Part shown: positions 50,748 to 59,390 of the stretch, one piece after another
How the letters are laid out: every line of letters begins with the position of its first letter
How positions within the stretch are numbered: position 1 is the stretch's first letter
From: Nocardiopsis sp. CC223A
GTDB taxonomy: Bacteria > Actinomycetota > Actinomycetes > Streptosporangiales > Streptosporangiaceae
Direction: 5' to 3'
Length of the DNA: 64,000 bases
Assembly: GCF_030766825.1 (NCBI RefSeq)
Contig: NZ_JASFDV010000026.1
Location: 1 to 64,000, forward strand
The notes under the pieces: generated by a model
Databases searched by the model: none
What the model was told of the DNA's origin: nothing
Seen by the model: only the letters and a program-made list of their open reading frames with translations
Position numbers and translations under genes: made by a program

Positions 50748-50766
50748 CTGGAAAACTCTTTCCCAG
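50748..50766 (-). promoter_or_regulatory. Operator-like dyad upstream of the lacI-type gene
   Basis: CTGGAAAACTCTTTCCCAG: arms CTGGaAAA / TTTcCCAG with a CTC centre instead of the GCGC core of the other sites. It is a weaker variant suited to autoregulation. Confidence 0.55.
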
Positions 50767-50803
50767 GGTAGCCGAGCGGGCGGTGCCCCGACGCTGCACC
50801 GCC

Positions 50804-51697
50804 TCACCCCGCCCGGTCGACGCGCAACAGGTCGCGCCAGGAGGCCCGGGGCTCCCACCCCAGATCCCGGCGGGCCTTGTCACTGGAGAACACCGCCCGC
50901 CCGTCGGCCAGCGCCCCGGCCACCGGCGCCGAACCGGGGTGCAGACGCGCCATCAGGGCGTCCACCGGCCCCTCGGCCAGCGGGTCGGCGGCCACCGCGT
51001 TGTACACCCCGCCGTGCTCGGCCCGCCCCGGATCCTCCACGATGCGGGCGAACAGGTCCGCCGCGTCGGCGGCATCCACATAGTTGAACAGCGACGTCCC
51101 CGCCAGCCCCGGGTCGGCCACCCGCTCGGCCATGGTGTGCCCCAGCTGGGTGGGCGCACCCGCCCACTCCTGCGGGGCCACAACGTATCCGGGCCGCACC
51201 GCGCACAGCACGCAGTCCCCCGAGGTCCGCGCCAGCGCCCGCACCGCCTCCTCCACGATGAGCTTGCTGAGCCCGTAGGCGTGCCAGGGCGCGACCGGGT
51301 GCTCCTCGTCCAGCGGCAGGTACCGGGGCCGCCACCCGGGGGTGTTGTAGCCGTACACGGTCGGACTGGAGGCGGCCACCGCCACCCGGGCGCCGTGCTC
51401 CACGGCCGCCCCCAGCACCGCCCAGGCCAAACCCGTGTTGACCTGGAGGGTCTCCACGTCGGGGCGGGCGAACGGCACCGCGATCCCGGCCAGGTGCACC
51501 ACCGCCTCGGGGCGGGCGGACGCGAAGACGCCGGACCGCGCGTCCGCGTCCAGCAGGTCCGCGACCAGGCCCGCCACCCCGGGCGGTGGATCGGCCGGCG
51601 CCAGGTCCACCGAGGTCACCTCGTGCCCTCGGGCGGCCAGGGCCGCGACGACACTGCGGCCCAGCCGCCCCGATCCTCCGGTGACGAGCACACGCAT
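50804..51697 (-). CDS. NAD-dependent epimerase/dehydratase (uronate dehydrogenase-like)
   Basis: 297 residues, extended SDR. TGGSGRLGRSVVAALAARGH binds NAD, with acidic Asp in SVDLAPADP giving NAD preference. The active site has Ser/Thr in ASSPTVYGYN and Tyr-x3-Lys in HAYGLSKLIVEEA. Compact length and neighbourhood fit uronate dehydrogenase, which forms aldarolactones from glucuronate or galacturonate and would feed the KdgD pathway; a nucleotide-sugar epimerase is the alternative. AAGGAG precedes ATG 51697. It begins a leftward unit with LacI downstream. Confidence 0.82.
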   Translation of the reverse strand: MRVLVTGGSGRLGRSVVAALAARGHEVTSVDLAPADPPPGVAGLVADLLDADARSGVFASARPEAVVHLAGIAVPFARPDVETLQVNTGLAWAVLGAAVEHGARVAVAASSPTVYGYNTPGWRPRYLPLDEEHPVAPWHAYGLSKLIVEEAVRALARTSGDCVLCAVRPGYVVAPQEWAGAPTQLGHTMAERVADPGLAGTSLFNYVDAADAADLFARIVEDPGRAEHGGVYNAVAADPLAEGPVDALMARLHPGSAPVAGALADGRAVFSSDKARRDLGWEPRASWRDLLRVDRAG

Positions 51698-51741
51698 GCG
51701 GGGTCTCCTTCTTTCGTTTCGAGTGCAGCGGAGTGCACGGG

Positions 51742-52584
51742 TCAGGGCAGGGCGATGACGGCCGCCGCCAGGGCGTCCGCGTCCTCGGGGTGCCCGTCGG
51801 TGACGGCGGTGCGCAGACTCCTGGTCAACACCCGCCCCGCGGGAAGCGGCAGCCGCTCCTCCCACGCCAGCGCCGGGCCGACCCCGGGGTACTCCTCGGC
51901 GCGCACGAACCAGGGGTCGGTGTGCCCACCGGGCTGATGGAACAGCAGGGTCCACGGCCCGCCCGCGTCCCCGGCCAGGGCCAGCCAGTCCGCCCGCGAC
52001 CCGTGCAGCGCCTGCTCCCCCCGCATGCCCCGCGGCCCCAGGACCCGGGGTGCGGTGGGGCCGATCGGGGCCCGCCAGAACAGCCCCCCGTACCCGGCGC
52101 CGGGGCGGCCGTTGGTGGCCGGGCTCCCGATGGACAGATCACGGCCGCAGGTGTTGCGCAGGGTGCAGTCCAGGTCCAGCACCCAGGTGGACCCGTCCAG
52201 TCCGCGGGCCCGCCAGCGGCGCTCCTCGCGCAGCAGCTCCTCCCGCCCGGGCCCCGTCCAGGACACCTCCTCCACCCACCCGCCCTCCGGGTGGGGGACC
52301 GGGCCCCGCGAGCTCTGACGCCCGTGGTTGTCCAGCAGCACCGACCCCCGGTCGGGGGTGAAGGTGCGCCCGCCCCAGAACGTGGTGCCCGAGACGTCGG
52401 GCACCGCCACCCCCACCCCCAGGTGGTGGCGGTGGTCCTCGGGGACCACCTCGGTCACCACGACCCCGGCCCGGGTGCGCACCGGGTGCAGGTACGGGCG
52501 CGGGGACAGCCGCGGTTCCATGTCGGCCCCGTCGTTCCACACCGCCGCCGCGACGCCGTCGCCGTCGATCCCCATCCTCATCAC
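51742..52584 (-). CDS. DUF6807 (PmoA-like) family protein
   Basis: 280 residues, beta-rich. The family pattern is RPYLHPVRTRAGVVVTEVVP then EDHRHHLGVGVAVPDVSGTT (the DHxHH element) and TFWGG; later GSPATNGRPGAGYGGLFWRA and the Trp/His-rich LLFHQPGGHTDPWFVRAEEY. The name PmoA in databases comes from an early mis-assignment, and these are not methane oxygenases. DUF6807 genes accompany Gfo/Idh oxidoreductases and sugar ABC importers, so a carbohydrate lyase or hydrolase role is suspected. GTG 52584 overlaps the oxidoreductase stop (GTGATG; an ATG lies at 52581). Confidence 0.83.
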   Translation of the reverse strand: MMRMGIDGDGVAAAVWNDGADMEPRLSPRPYLHPVRTRAGVVVTEVVPEDHRHHLGVGVAVPDVSGTTFWGGRTFTPDRGSVLLDNHGRQSSRGPVPHPEGGWVEEVSWTGPGREELLREERRWRARGLDGSTWVLDLDCTLRNTCGRDLSIGSPATNGRPGAGYGGLFWRAPIGPTAPRVLGPRGMRGEQALHGSRADWLALAGDAGGPWTLLFHQPGGHTDPWFVRAEEYPGVGPALAWEERLPLPAGRVLTRSLRTAVTDGHPEDADALAAAVIALP

Positions 52585-53741
52585 GGGCCTACCTCCGGGT
52601 TCGTCCGCGCCCAGGGGACGTCCAGCTCGCGGAACAGGGACAGGGACTCGGCGGCGCGGGCGACCAGGTCGGAGACGCCGTGCACGGTCCGGTGGACGGC
52701 GCCGTCCTCCTCCCACACCCGCTGGTGTTCCAGGCCGATGGGCGCCGGATCGGGTCCGGTGCGCACCGCCTCCACCACGTGCACGAACCCGCGGGTGGCC
52801 GCCGGGGGCACCAGCAGCGGGGTCCCGTGGCGCAGGTGGTCGACCAGGTCGGCCACCAGGTGGCGGCGCGGGTGGGTCGTGGTCAGCGGCGCCCTGCCCG
52901 GCCGGTGCACGGTGACCCGGTCCAGCGTGTACTCCAGCTCGATCCGGCCGCGCTCGCCGTGCACCACCAGCACCGGCGGAGCGCTGTCGGGCGCGCACAG
53001 CGTCACCGCCAGCGCCACCGTCGTGCCCCCGGCGGTGGTCAGCCGCACCGCCGAGGTGTCGTCGCTCTCGATGGGGTGGGCCCGGTACAGGTCCAGCTCG
53101 ATGTCCGAGGGGGCGTGGGCGCCCTCCCCGGTCAGGGCCAGCGCGGTGGCGGTCGCGTGCGCGAACGGGTTGGTGACCGCCCCGTCCACCACCTCGCGCC
53201 CGTCCAGGCGCCGCCGCCCCGCCCAGGGGGCGCGGGCGTAGTACGCCGAGGTGCGCTTCCACGCCCCGGAGCCGCCGATGCCGCGCACCCGCCCCACCGC
53301 GCCCTCGGCGATCAGGGCGCGCACCGCGTCCACGGCCGCCGACCCCAGGCTCTGGAACCCGACCTGGCAGGCCAGCCCGGCCGCGTCGACCGCCTCCACC
53401 AGCCGGTCCAGCTCGGCCAGGGTGGCGGTGGTGGGCTTCTCCAACAGCACGTGGGAGCCGTGCTCCAGGACGGTCAGGGCCAGCGGCAGGTGGGTGTGGA
53501 TGGGGGTCACCAGGACGGTGACGCGCGCCCCCGTCCGCTTCAGGGCGGTGGGCAGGTCGTCGAAGAAGGGGACGGGCCCGTGCCCCTCCAGGTCGTCGCC
53601 CGGCACGGGCGGCACCCGGTCGCACACCCCCGCCAGGTGCACCGTTCCGGCCTTGGCCAGGGGCAGCAGGGAGCGCAGGTGGGAGCGGCCGTGGCCGTGC
53701 AGGCCCACCAGCAGCAGCGGCACCGGCCCGGCGGCGCTCAC
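52581..53741 (-). CDS. Gfo/Idh/MocA-family oxidoreductase
   Basis: 386 residues. The N-terminal NAD(P) fold is short (LLLVGLHGHGRSHLRSLLPL) and lacks a canonical GxGxxG, but HVLLEKPTTATLAELDRLVE gives the EKP motif. The C-terminal part includes GGSGAWKRTSAYYARAPWAG, DGAVTNPFAHATATALALTG and a long C-terminal helix pair. The Asn-x3-His pair NPFAHA replaces the common DxxxH active site. GTG 53741 overlaps the preceding oxidoreductase stop (GTGA). It is sandwiched between the third oxidoreductase and DUF6807, so the three probably act on the same glycoside. Confidence 0.86.
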   Translation of the reverse strand: MSAAGPVPLLLVGLHGHGRSHLRSLLPLAKAGTVHLAGVCDRVPPVPGDDLEGHGPVPFFDDLPTALKRTGARVTVLVTPIHTHLPLALTVLEHGSHVLLEKPTTATLAELDRLVEAVDAAGLACQVGFQSLGSAAVDAVRALIAEGAVGRVRGIGGSGAWKRTSAYYARAPWAGRRRLDGREVVDGAVTNPFAHATATALALTGEGAHAPSDIELDLYRAHPIESDDTSAVRLTTAGGTTVALAVTLCAPDSAPPVLVVHGERGRIELEYTLDRVTVHRPGRAPLTTTHPRRHLVADLVDHLRHGTPLLVPPAATRGFVHVVEAVRTGPDPAPIGLEHQRVWEEDGAVHRTVHGVSDLVARAAESLSLFRELDVPWARTNPEVGP

Positions 53742-55051
53742 GCGTCCTTCCCGGCGAGCAGGTCGGCGACGCGCACCGGCGTCCCCGCGGCCATGGAGGC
53801 GTTGGCGGCCAGCCCGGTGAGCAGGGCGTTGCCGCCGTCGGCGTGGTCGGGGCGGATGCCGTCGTCCAGCCGGCCCAGCAGGGCGTCGAGCATGGCGGTG
53901 TCGCCGCCGCCGTGGCCGCCGGTGCCGACCTCCACCGGGATCTCCTCGGGCTCCTGCCAGTGGCGGCGCAGGAGCAGCCGGGAGACGGTGTCCTCCTTGG
54001 GCGCGGGCATGCCGCGCACCGGGTTGTCCTCGGTGCGCCCCGCCACGGTGCGGTCGAACTCCACCATGTCCAGCTCCAGACGGCCCCGGCTGCCGGTGAC
54101 GGCCAGCCGGTACCCCTCCCAGGGGGCGTAGGCGGTGAGGTGGTAGGTCAGGCGGGCCCCGGTGTCGTAGCGGACCAGGACCGACATGTCGTCCTCGATG
54201 GTGATGCCGGGGCCGAACACGTTGAGGTCGCGACGGTAGCCGTCCTCGTGCTCGGCGTCCAGGTACAGGGCGCTCAGGTCGGCGCTGTCGGCCAGGTGCA
54301 GGGCGAAGGGGTCGGCGTCGGCGGCCGCGGAGCCGTGGCCGCGCTCGTAGTCGGCGGCCAGGCCGTGCCGCCTCCCGTTCTCGTCGCCGTAGAAGAACAG
54401 CCGGCCGGAGGCGAAGACCTCCTCGGGGCGGGCGGCGATCCACCAGTTGACCAGGTCGAAGTGGTGGCTGGCCTTGTGCACGAGCAGGCCGCCGGAGTTG
54501 GCCTTGTCGCGGTGCCAGCGGCGGAAGTAGTCGGCGCCGTGGCGCAGGTCCAGCATCCATTCGAAGTGGACCGAGCCGACCTCGCCGATCGCGCCGTCGG
54601 CGATGAGCTCGCGGACGCGGCGGTGGACGGGGTTGTAGCGGTAGTTGAAGCCCACGGTGACCCGGCCGCCGGTGCGCTCGCGGGCGTCCTCGATGCGGCG
54701 CAGCCCGTCCAGGTCGGTGGTCATGGGCTTCTCGGTGATGACGTCGGCGCCGTGCTCCAGGGCGGCGACGATGTAGTCGGCGTGGGTGTGGTCGACGGTG
54801 GCCACGATCACCTCGTCCACGGCCTGCTCGGTGAGCATGCGGGAGAAGGCGTCGGCGGCGTAGGTGGGCACGGGGTCCAGGCCCGCCTCGGCGACGATCC
54901 CGTTGTGCACCGCCATGCGGGTGGCGTTGGTGTCGCACAGGGCGACCAGGGCCCCGTGACGGCGGTGGGAGCCGGCCAGGGCCCGGGTGTACATCCGGGC
55001 CCGGGAGCCGGTGCCGACGATCGCGTACCTGCGTTGCGTGGTGTGGTTCAC
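53738..55051 (-). CDS. Gfo/Idh/MocA-family oxidoreductase with C-terminal extension
   Basis: 437 residues. Rossmann motif YAIVGTGSRARMYTRALAGS; VITEKPMTTDLDGLRRIEDA with EKP; catalytic region LLVHKASHHFDLVNWWIAAR with the family Lys and His pair. The late part has GYRLAVTGSRGRLELDMVEF. This subgroup is found with sugar importers of the same locus type. GTG 55051 lies six bases after a -10-like TACCAT, implying a leaderless transcript. The LacI operator (55060-55074) overlaps that promoter. First gene of the leftward operon of three. Confidence 0.9.
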   Translation of the reverse strand: MNHTTQRRYAIVGTGSRARMYTRALAGSHRRHGALVALCDTNATRMAVHNGIVAEAGLDPVPTYAADAFSRMLTEQAVDEVIVATVDHTHADYIVAALEHGADVITEKPMTTDLDGLRRIEDARERTGGRVTVGFNYRYNPVHRRVRELIADGAIGEVGSVHFEWMLDLRHGADYFRRWHRDKANSGGLLVHKASHHFDLVNWWIAARPEEVFASGRLFFYGDENGRRHGLAADYERGHGSAAADADPFALHLADSADLSALYLDAEHEDGYRRDLNVFGPGITIEDDMSVLVRYDTGARLTYHLTAYAPWEGYRLAVTGSRGRLELDMVEFDRTVAGRTEDNPVRGMPAPKEDTVSRLLLRRHWQEPEEIPVEVGTGGHGGGDTAMLDALLGRLDDGIRPDHADGGNALLTGLAANASMAAGTPVRVADLLAGKDA

Positions 55052-55057
55052 ACCAGG

Positions 55058-55087
55058 ATGGTAAACGCTTTCCCAAGCGAATCACAA
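55058..55087 (-). promoter_or_regulatory. Leaderless promoter with LacI operator
   Basis: On the - strand, -35 TTGTGA (55082-55087), 18 bp, -10 TACCAT (55058-55063), then six bases and GTG 55051. The operator GGTAAACGCTTTCCC (55060-55074, + strand) fills the spacer and the -10. Direct LacI repression is expected. Confidence 0.75.
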
Positions 55088-55252
55088 TGCCCGGGAGCGA
55101 TCCCGCGCATGAAACGGGTGGGGCGCACGGGGCGAACAAGGGGATGAAACAGTCACAAAAGAGCAGGTTCTTCCCGAAGAAACCCCTGCCCGGCGGGCGA
55201 ACCGGAAGGTAACGATCCGGGCGGCGCTTGCCCCGCAAGAGGAAACCGGGCG

Positions 55253-55313
55253 TTGACACCCATGTAACCCGGTGCTAGAAACTGATCATCCTAGTAGCTG
55301 GATAGCGCTTACC
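55253..55313 (+). promoter_or_regulatory. Promoter and LacI operator of the sugar importer
   Basis: TTGACA (55253-55258), 17 bp, TAGAAA (55276-55281), and an operator TGGATAGCGCTTACCA (55299-55314) immediately after the expected start site: a classical repressed arrangement. Between 55088 and 55252 no gene is visible. A 160-nt leader precedes the permease gene. Confidence 0.78.
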
Positions 55314-55474
55314 AACTCATAACCTGCGTCTTTCCGCAGTGTTCTCGGACACAAGGGGTCATCGGCCCCCGTCCCGCACCCTCCCCGATCAGATTGGCGG
55401 TCCGTGACCATGCACCCTGGTACGCGCGTCTCCACCTCACGGTCGGAGACCGCCCCCACAGGAGGCGGATCCCT

Positions 55475-56443
55475 GTGAGCGCGCTCCTCCAGCGCGGCAC
55501 CCGCCCGGCGGCGGCGCCTCCGGCCCCCGCCGGCCGCGGCCGCCGCGCCCCCACGGGCGGCACCGGCCGCCGCAAGCGCGAGAACCTCGCCGCGTACGGC
55601 TTCCTCGCCCCCTGGTTCGTGGGCCTGGCCCTCATCACCGCCGGCCCCCTGCTGGCCTCGCTGTACTTCTCCTTCACCGACTACAACCTCATCGGCGACT
55701 ACGACTTCGTGGGCCTGGCCAACTACGAGCGGATGTTCGAGGACGAACGCCTGCACAGCTCCCTGCGGGTCACCTTCGTCTACGTGTTCGTGTCGGTGCC
55801 CCTCCAGCTCGCGCTCGCCCTGGCACTGGCGATGGTCCTGGACCGGGGCGTGCGCGGCCTGGCCCTGTACCGGTCGGTGTACTACCTGCCCTCCCTGCTG
55901 GGCGGCAGCGTCGCCGTCGCCATCCTGTGGCGTCAGGTGTTCGGAGCCGAGGGCCTGGTCAACCAGGTCCTGGCGGTCTTCGGCATCCAGGGCGAGGGGT
56001 GGGTCTCCCACCCCGATTACGCCCTGAGCACCCTGATCGTGCTGAACGTGTGGACGTTCGGCGCACCCATGGTCATCTTCCTGGCCGGGCTGCGCCAGAT
56101 CCCCGCCATGTACTACGAGGCCGCCGCGGTGGACGGGGCCGGGCCGCTGCACCGCTTCTGGCACATCACGGTCCCCATGCTCACGCCCATCATCTTCTTC
56201 AACCTGGTGCTCCAGATCATCAACGCCTTCCAGACCTTCACCCAGGCGTTCATCGTCAGCGGCGGCACCGGCGGCCCCTCCGACTCCACCCTCTTCTACA
56301 CGCTCTACCTCTACCAACGGGGGTTCGGCGCGTTCGACATGGGCTACGCCTCGGCGATGGCCTGGCTCCTGCTGATGATCATCGGGGGATTCACCGCGGT
56401 GAACTTCCTCGCCTCCAAGTTCTGGGTCTTCTATGGCGACTGA
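55475..56443 (+). CDS. Carbohydrate ABC transporter permease 1 (MalF/UgpA-like)
   Basis: 322 residues. A basic, Pro-rich cytoplasmic N-terminus (about 45 residues) precedes six membrane helices, starting with AYGFLAPWFVGLALITAGPL. The EAA loop is MYYEAAAVDGAGPLHRFWHI. This matches CUT1-type sugar permeases. GTG 55475 follows AGGAGG at nine bases. The longer upstream frame is not coding-like. It overlaps the next permease by 11 bp. No ATPase is encoded; a shared MsiK-like ATPase from elsewhere is assumed, as is common for actinobacterial CUT1 importers. Confidence 0.92.
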   Translation: MSALLQRGTRPAAAPPAPAGRGRRAPTGGTGRRKRENLAAYGFLAPWFVGLALITAGPLLASLYFSFTDYNLIGDYDFVGLANYERMFEDERLHSSLRVTFVYVFVSVPLQLALALALAMVLDRGVRGLALYRSVYYLPSLLGGSVAVAILWRQVFGAEGLVNQVLAVFGIQGEGWVSHPDYALSTLIVLNVWTFGAPMVIFLAGLRQIPAMYYEAAAVDGAGPLHRFWHITVPMLTPIIFFNLVLQIINAFQTFTQAFIVSGGTGGPSDSTLFYTLYLYQRGFGAFDMGYASAMAWLLLMIIGGFTAVNFLASKFWVFYGD

Positions 56444-57311
56444 CACACGGCTCCCCGCCCGCTCCCGCGGCACCGGTGAGCGGAACGAGCGCATCCGGCG
56501 TCTGCTCACCCACATCGGCCTGATCGGCTTCGGCCTGATCATGCTCTACCCGCTGCTGTGGATGCTGTCGAGCTCCTTCAAACCCACCGCAGAGATCTTC
56601 CGGGAACCGGGGCTGATCCCCTGGAACTTCACCCCGGAGAACTACAGCGAGGGCTGGACCGCCCTCCAGTACCCCTTCCACCACTACCTGCTGAACTCGG
56701 CGATCGTGGTGGGCGGGTCCATCATCGGCAACCTCATCGGCTGCTCCATGGCCGCCTACGCCTTCGCCCGCCTGGAGTTCCGCGGCAAGCGGCTCTTCTT
56801 CGCGGTCATGCTGGCCACCATCATGCTGCCGATCCACGTGGTGATCGTGCCCCAGTACATCCTGTTCGCGGAACTGGACTGGATCAACACGTTCTACCCG
56901 GTCATCGTCCCCAAGCTGCTGGCCACCGACGGGTTCTTCATCTTCCTGATGGTGCAGTTCATCCGCGGCCTGCCCCGGGACCTGGACGAGGCCGCCCGCA
57001 TCGACGGCTGCGGCCACGTGCGGATCTTCCTGCGCATCATCCTGCCGCTGTCGATGCCCGCCCTGGCCACGACCGCGATCTTCACCTTCATCTGGACCTG
57101 GAACGACTTCTTCAGCCAGCTGATCTTCCTCACCCGGCCCGACATGTACACGGTCCCGGTGGCACTGCGCACCTTCGTCGACTCCAGCTCCCAGACCTCC
57201 TGGGGCCCCCTGTTCGCCATGTCCGTGGTGGCGCTGGGCCCCGTGTTCGGATTCTTCCTCGCCGGCCAGCGCTACCTCGTCAAGGGCATCGCGACCACCG
57301 GCATCAAGTAG
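56433..57311 (+). CDS. Carbohydrate ABC transporter permease 2 (MalG-like)
   Basis: 292 residues with six helices. The MalG-type N-terminus contains LLTHIGLIGFGLIMLYPLLW and MLSSSFKPTAEIFREPG, the EAA loop is DLDEAARIDGCGHVRIFLRI, and the C-terminus ends in the usual GQRYLVKGIATTGIK. Overlaps permease 1 by 11 bp and is followed by the binding protein after 25 bp. Together the two permeases form the translocation channel. Confidence 0.94.
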   Translation: MATDTRLPARSRGTGERNERIRRLLTHIGLIGFGLIMLYPLLWMLSSSFKPTAEIFREPGLIPWNFTPENYSEGWTALQYPFHHYLLNSAIVVGGSIIGNLIGCSMAAYAFARLEFRGKRLFFAVMLATIMLPIHVVIVPQYILFAELDWINTFYPVIVPKLLATDGFFIFLMVQFIRGLPRDLDEAARIDGCGHVRIFLRIILPLSMPALATTAIFTFIWTWNDFFSQLIFLTRPDMYTVPVALRTFVDSSSQTSWGPLFAMSVVALGPVFGFFLAGQRYLVKGIATTGIK

Positions 57312-57336
57312 CAGAGATCGAGAGGACCGACCCCCT

Positions 57337-58647
57337 ATGTCCCCCGTGAACAAGCGTCGCGCCCGCCGACCACTGGCGCTCGCCGCGACCGCGACCGCCC
57401 TGGCCCTGGCCGTCACCGCCTGCGGAGGCGGCGGCTCCGAATCCGAGGACGGCGTCGTCGAACTGCGCTACTCCTGGTGGGGCTCCGACGACCGCCACTC
57501 CACGCTCCAGCAGGTCATCGACATCTTCGAGGCCCAGAACCCCGACATCCGGATCGTCGCGGACTACACCGACTGGGGCTCCTACTGGGACAAGCTGGCC
57601 ACCTCCACCGCGGCCGACGACGCCCCCGACATCATGATGCAGGAGGAGCGCTACCTGCGCGAGTACGGCGACCGCGGCGCCCTGGCCGACCTGTCGCAGC
57701 TGGAGGGCCTGGACCTGTCCAAGATCGACCCGCTGGTCGCCGAGAGCGGCGACCTGGACGGCGCCACCTACGGCATCGCCAGCGGCGTCAACGCCTACAC
57801 GATCCTGGCCGACCCCGAGGCGTTCGAGGCCGCCGGGGTGGAGATGCCCGACGACACCTCCTGGACCTGGGAGGACTACATCGAGCTGTCCGCCGAGATC
57901 ACCGAGGCCTCCGGCGGCGACATCGTCGGCACCCAGAGCATGGCCTACAACGAGCAGGGCTTCCAGATCTTCGCCCGCCAGCACGGGGAGCGCCTCTACA
58001 ACGAGGACGGCAGCCTGGGCTTCTCGGAGGAGACCCTCACCGCCTGGTTCGAGATGACCCAGGAGCTGCTGGACAACGGCGGCCAGCCCGAGGCGTCCCA
58101 GAGCGTGGAGATCGAGGCCGGCGGCCCCGACCAGTCGGTGCTGGCCACCGGCACCGGCGCCATGGCCCACTTCTGGACCAACCAGCTGGGCGGCCTCACC
58201 GAGTCCTCCGGCAGCGAGATCGAACTGCTGCGCTACCCCGGCGAGTCCACCGCCGAGCGCACCGGCATGTTCTTCAAGCCCGCCATGTTCTACTCCGTCT
58301 CCGCCGGGTCCGAGCACCCGGAGGAGGCCGCCCGCTTCGTCGACTTCATGCTCAACAGCACCGACGCCGCCGAACTGATCCTGTCGGACCTGGGCCTGCC
58401 CGCCAACGTGGACGTGCGCGGCAGCATCCTGAGCTCGCTGCCCCCGGCCGACGAGCGCAGCGCCGTGTTCCTGTCCGAGGTCGAGGACGACATCGTGGAC
58501 GGCAACCCGCCGCCGCCCATCGGCGCCGGCCAGGTCGTGGAGATCACCAAGCGCGTCACCGACTCGATGGCCTTCGGCGACCTCACCCCGGAGGAGGCCG
58601 CGCAGCAGTGGATCTCCGAGGTGGAGACCGCCATCGGCGCCCAGTGA
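57337..58647 (+). CDS. Carbohydrate-binding lipoprotein of ABC importer
   Basis: 436 residues. Lipoprotein signal with basic start and lipobox AVTAC, lipidated Cys29. Family SBP_bac_1 features include ELRYSWWGSDDRHSTLQQVI, PDIRIVADYTDWGSYWDKLA and the aromatic stretch GVEMPDDTSWTWEDYIELSA, usual in CUT1 binding proteins for glycosides. Many Trp and Asp residues line the cleft region. In CUT1 systems the binding gene often comes first; here it is last, which is unusual but not rare. It is the membrane-anchored receptor for the substrate. Terminated by the hairpin at 58671. Confidence 0.93.
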   Translation: MSPVNKRRARRPLALAATATALALAVTACGGGGSESEDGVVELRYSWWGSDDRHSTLQQVIDIFEAQNPDIRIVADYTDWGSYWDKLATSTAADDAPDIMMQEERYLREYGDRGALADLSQLEGLDLSKIDPLVAESGDLDGATYGIASGVNAYTILADPEAFEAAGVEMPDDTSWTWEDYIELSAEITEASGGDIVGTQSMAYNEQGFQIFARQHGERLYNEDGSLGFSEETLTAWFEMTQELLDNGGQPEASQSVEIEAGGPDQSVLATGTGAMAHFWTNQLGGLTESSGSEIELLRYPGESTAERTGMFFKPAMFYSVSAGSEHPEEAARFVDFMLNSTDAAELILSDLGLPANVDVRGSILSSLPPADERSAVFLSEVEDDIVDGNPPPPIGAGQVVEITKRVTDSMAFGDLTPEEAAQQWISEVETAIGAQ

Positions 58648-58670
58648 CCCGGTGACCCGGGTGTGAACGC

Positions 58671-58697
58671 GGGGCCGCACCCCTCGGGTGCGGCCCC
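58671..58697. terminator. Terminator of the sugar importer operon
   Basis: GGGGCCGCACCC (58671-58682), loop CTC, GGGTGCGGCCCC (58686-58697): a perfect 12-bp stem. A partial repeat CCGGGTGCGGCCG (58711-58723) follows. It probably also serves the convergent response-regulator operon. Confidence 0.85.
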
Positions 58698-58725
58698 GCC
58701 GCCGTACCCGCCGGGTGCGGCCGTA

Positions 58726-59367
58726 TCACGCCCCCAGGTAGCGCAGCACCGCCCGCACCCGGCGGCTGTGCCCGGTGCCGTGGTCCAGGTCCAACTTGTC
58801 GAAGATCGCGTTGACGTGCTTTTCCACCGCGCTCAGCGACACGTGCAACCGCTCCGCGATCGCCGGGTTGTTCCACCCCTGCGCCATCTGCTCCAGCACG
58901 TCGCGCTCACGCGGCGTCAACCGGGCCAGCGGATCGGGCCGGGCGTGCGCCAGCAGCCGCCGCACCACCTCCGGGTCGAACGCGGCCCCGCCCGCCGCCA
59001 CCCGCTCCAGCGCCGCCAGGAACTCGCCCACCTCCGACACCCGGTCCTTGAGCAGGTACCCCACCCCGCCCGGCGAACCGGCCAGGAGCTCGGTGGCGTA
59101 ACGCCGCTCCACGTACTGCGACAGCACCAGCACCGCCACCCGCGGGTGCCCGGCACGGATGTCCAGCGCCGCCCGCAGCCCCTCGTCGGTGTGCGTGGGC
59201 GGCATCCGCACGTCCACCACCGCCGCGTCCGGCCCGTGCCGGGCCACCTCGGCCACCAGCGCTTCGGCGTCCCCGACCGCCGCCGCCACCTCGTGCCCCT
59301 CCTCCTCCAGCAGGCGCACCAGTCCCTCCCGCAGCAGGACCGAGTCGTCGGCGATCACCAGACGCAT
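58726..59367 (-). CDS. NarL/LuxR-type response regulator
   Basis: 213 residues. Receiver domain: acidic pocket IADDSVLLREGL, phospho-acceptor Asp in DAAVVDVRMPPTHTDEG, Thr/Ser VLSQYVE and Lys in GYLLKDRV. C-terminal LuxR HTH: LTPRERDVLEQMAQGWNNPA followed by LSAVEKHVNAIFDKL. It is the partner of the adjacent histidine kinase, 23 bp upstream on the same strand. Such pairs sit beside ABC-2 exporters as stress or antibiotic-responsive modules. ATG 59367 is the only sensible start. Confidence 0.93.
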   Translation of the reverse strand: MRLVIADDSVLLREGLVRLLEEEGHEVAAAVGDAEALVAEVARHGPDAAVVDVRMPPTHTDEGLRAALDIRAGHPRVAVLVLSQYVERRYATELLAGSPGGVGYLLKDRVSEVGEFLAALERVAAGGAAFDPEVVRRLLAHARPDPLARLTPRERDVLEQMAQGWNNPAIAERLHVSLSAVEKHVNAIFDKLDLDHGTGHSRRVRAVLRYLGA

Positions 59368-59390
59368 GGACCCTCCACCTTCTTCCGACC

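Noticed and set aside
51742-52584. Methane monooxygenase subunit annotation (PmoA) for the DUF6807 gene
   Set aside because: The protein is soluble and beta-rich with no membrane helices or copper-site residues of particulate methane monooxygenase; the context is sugar catabolism.
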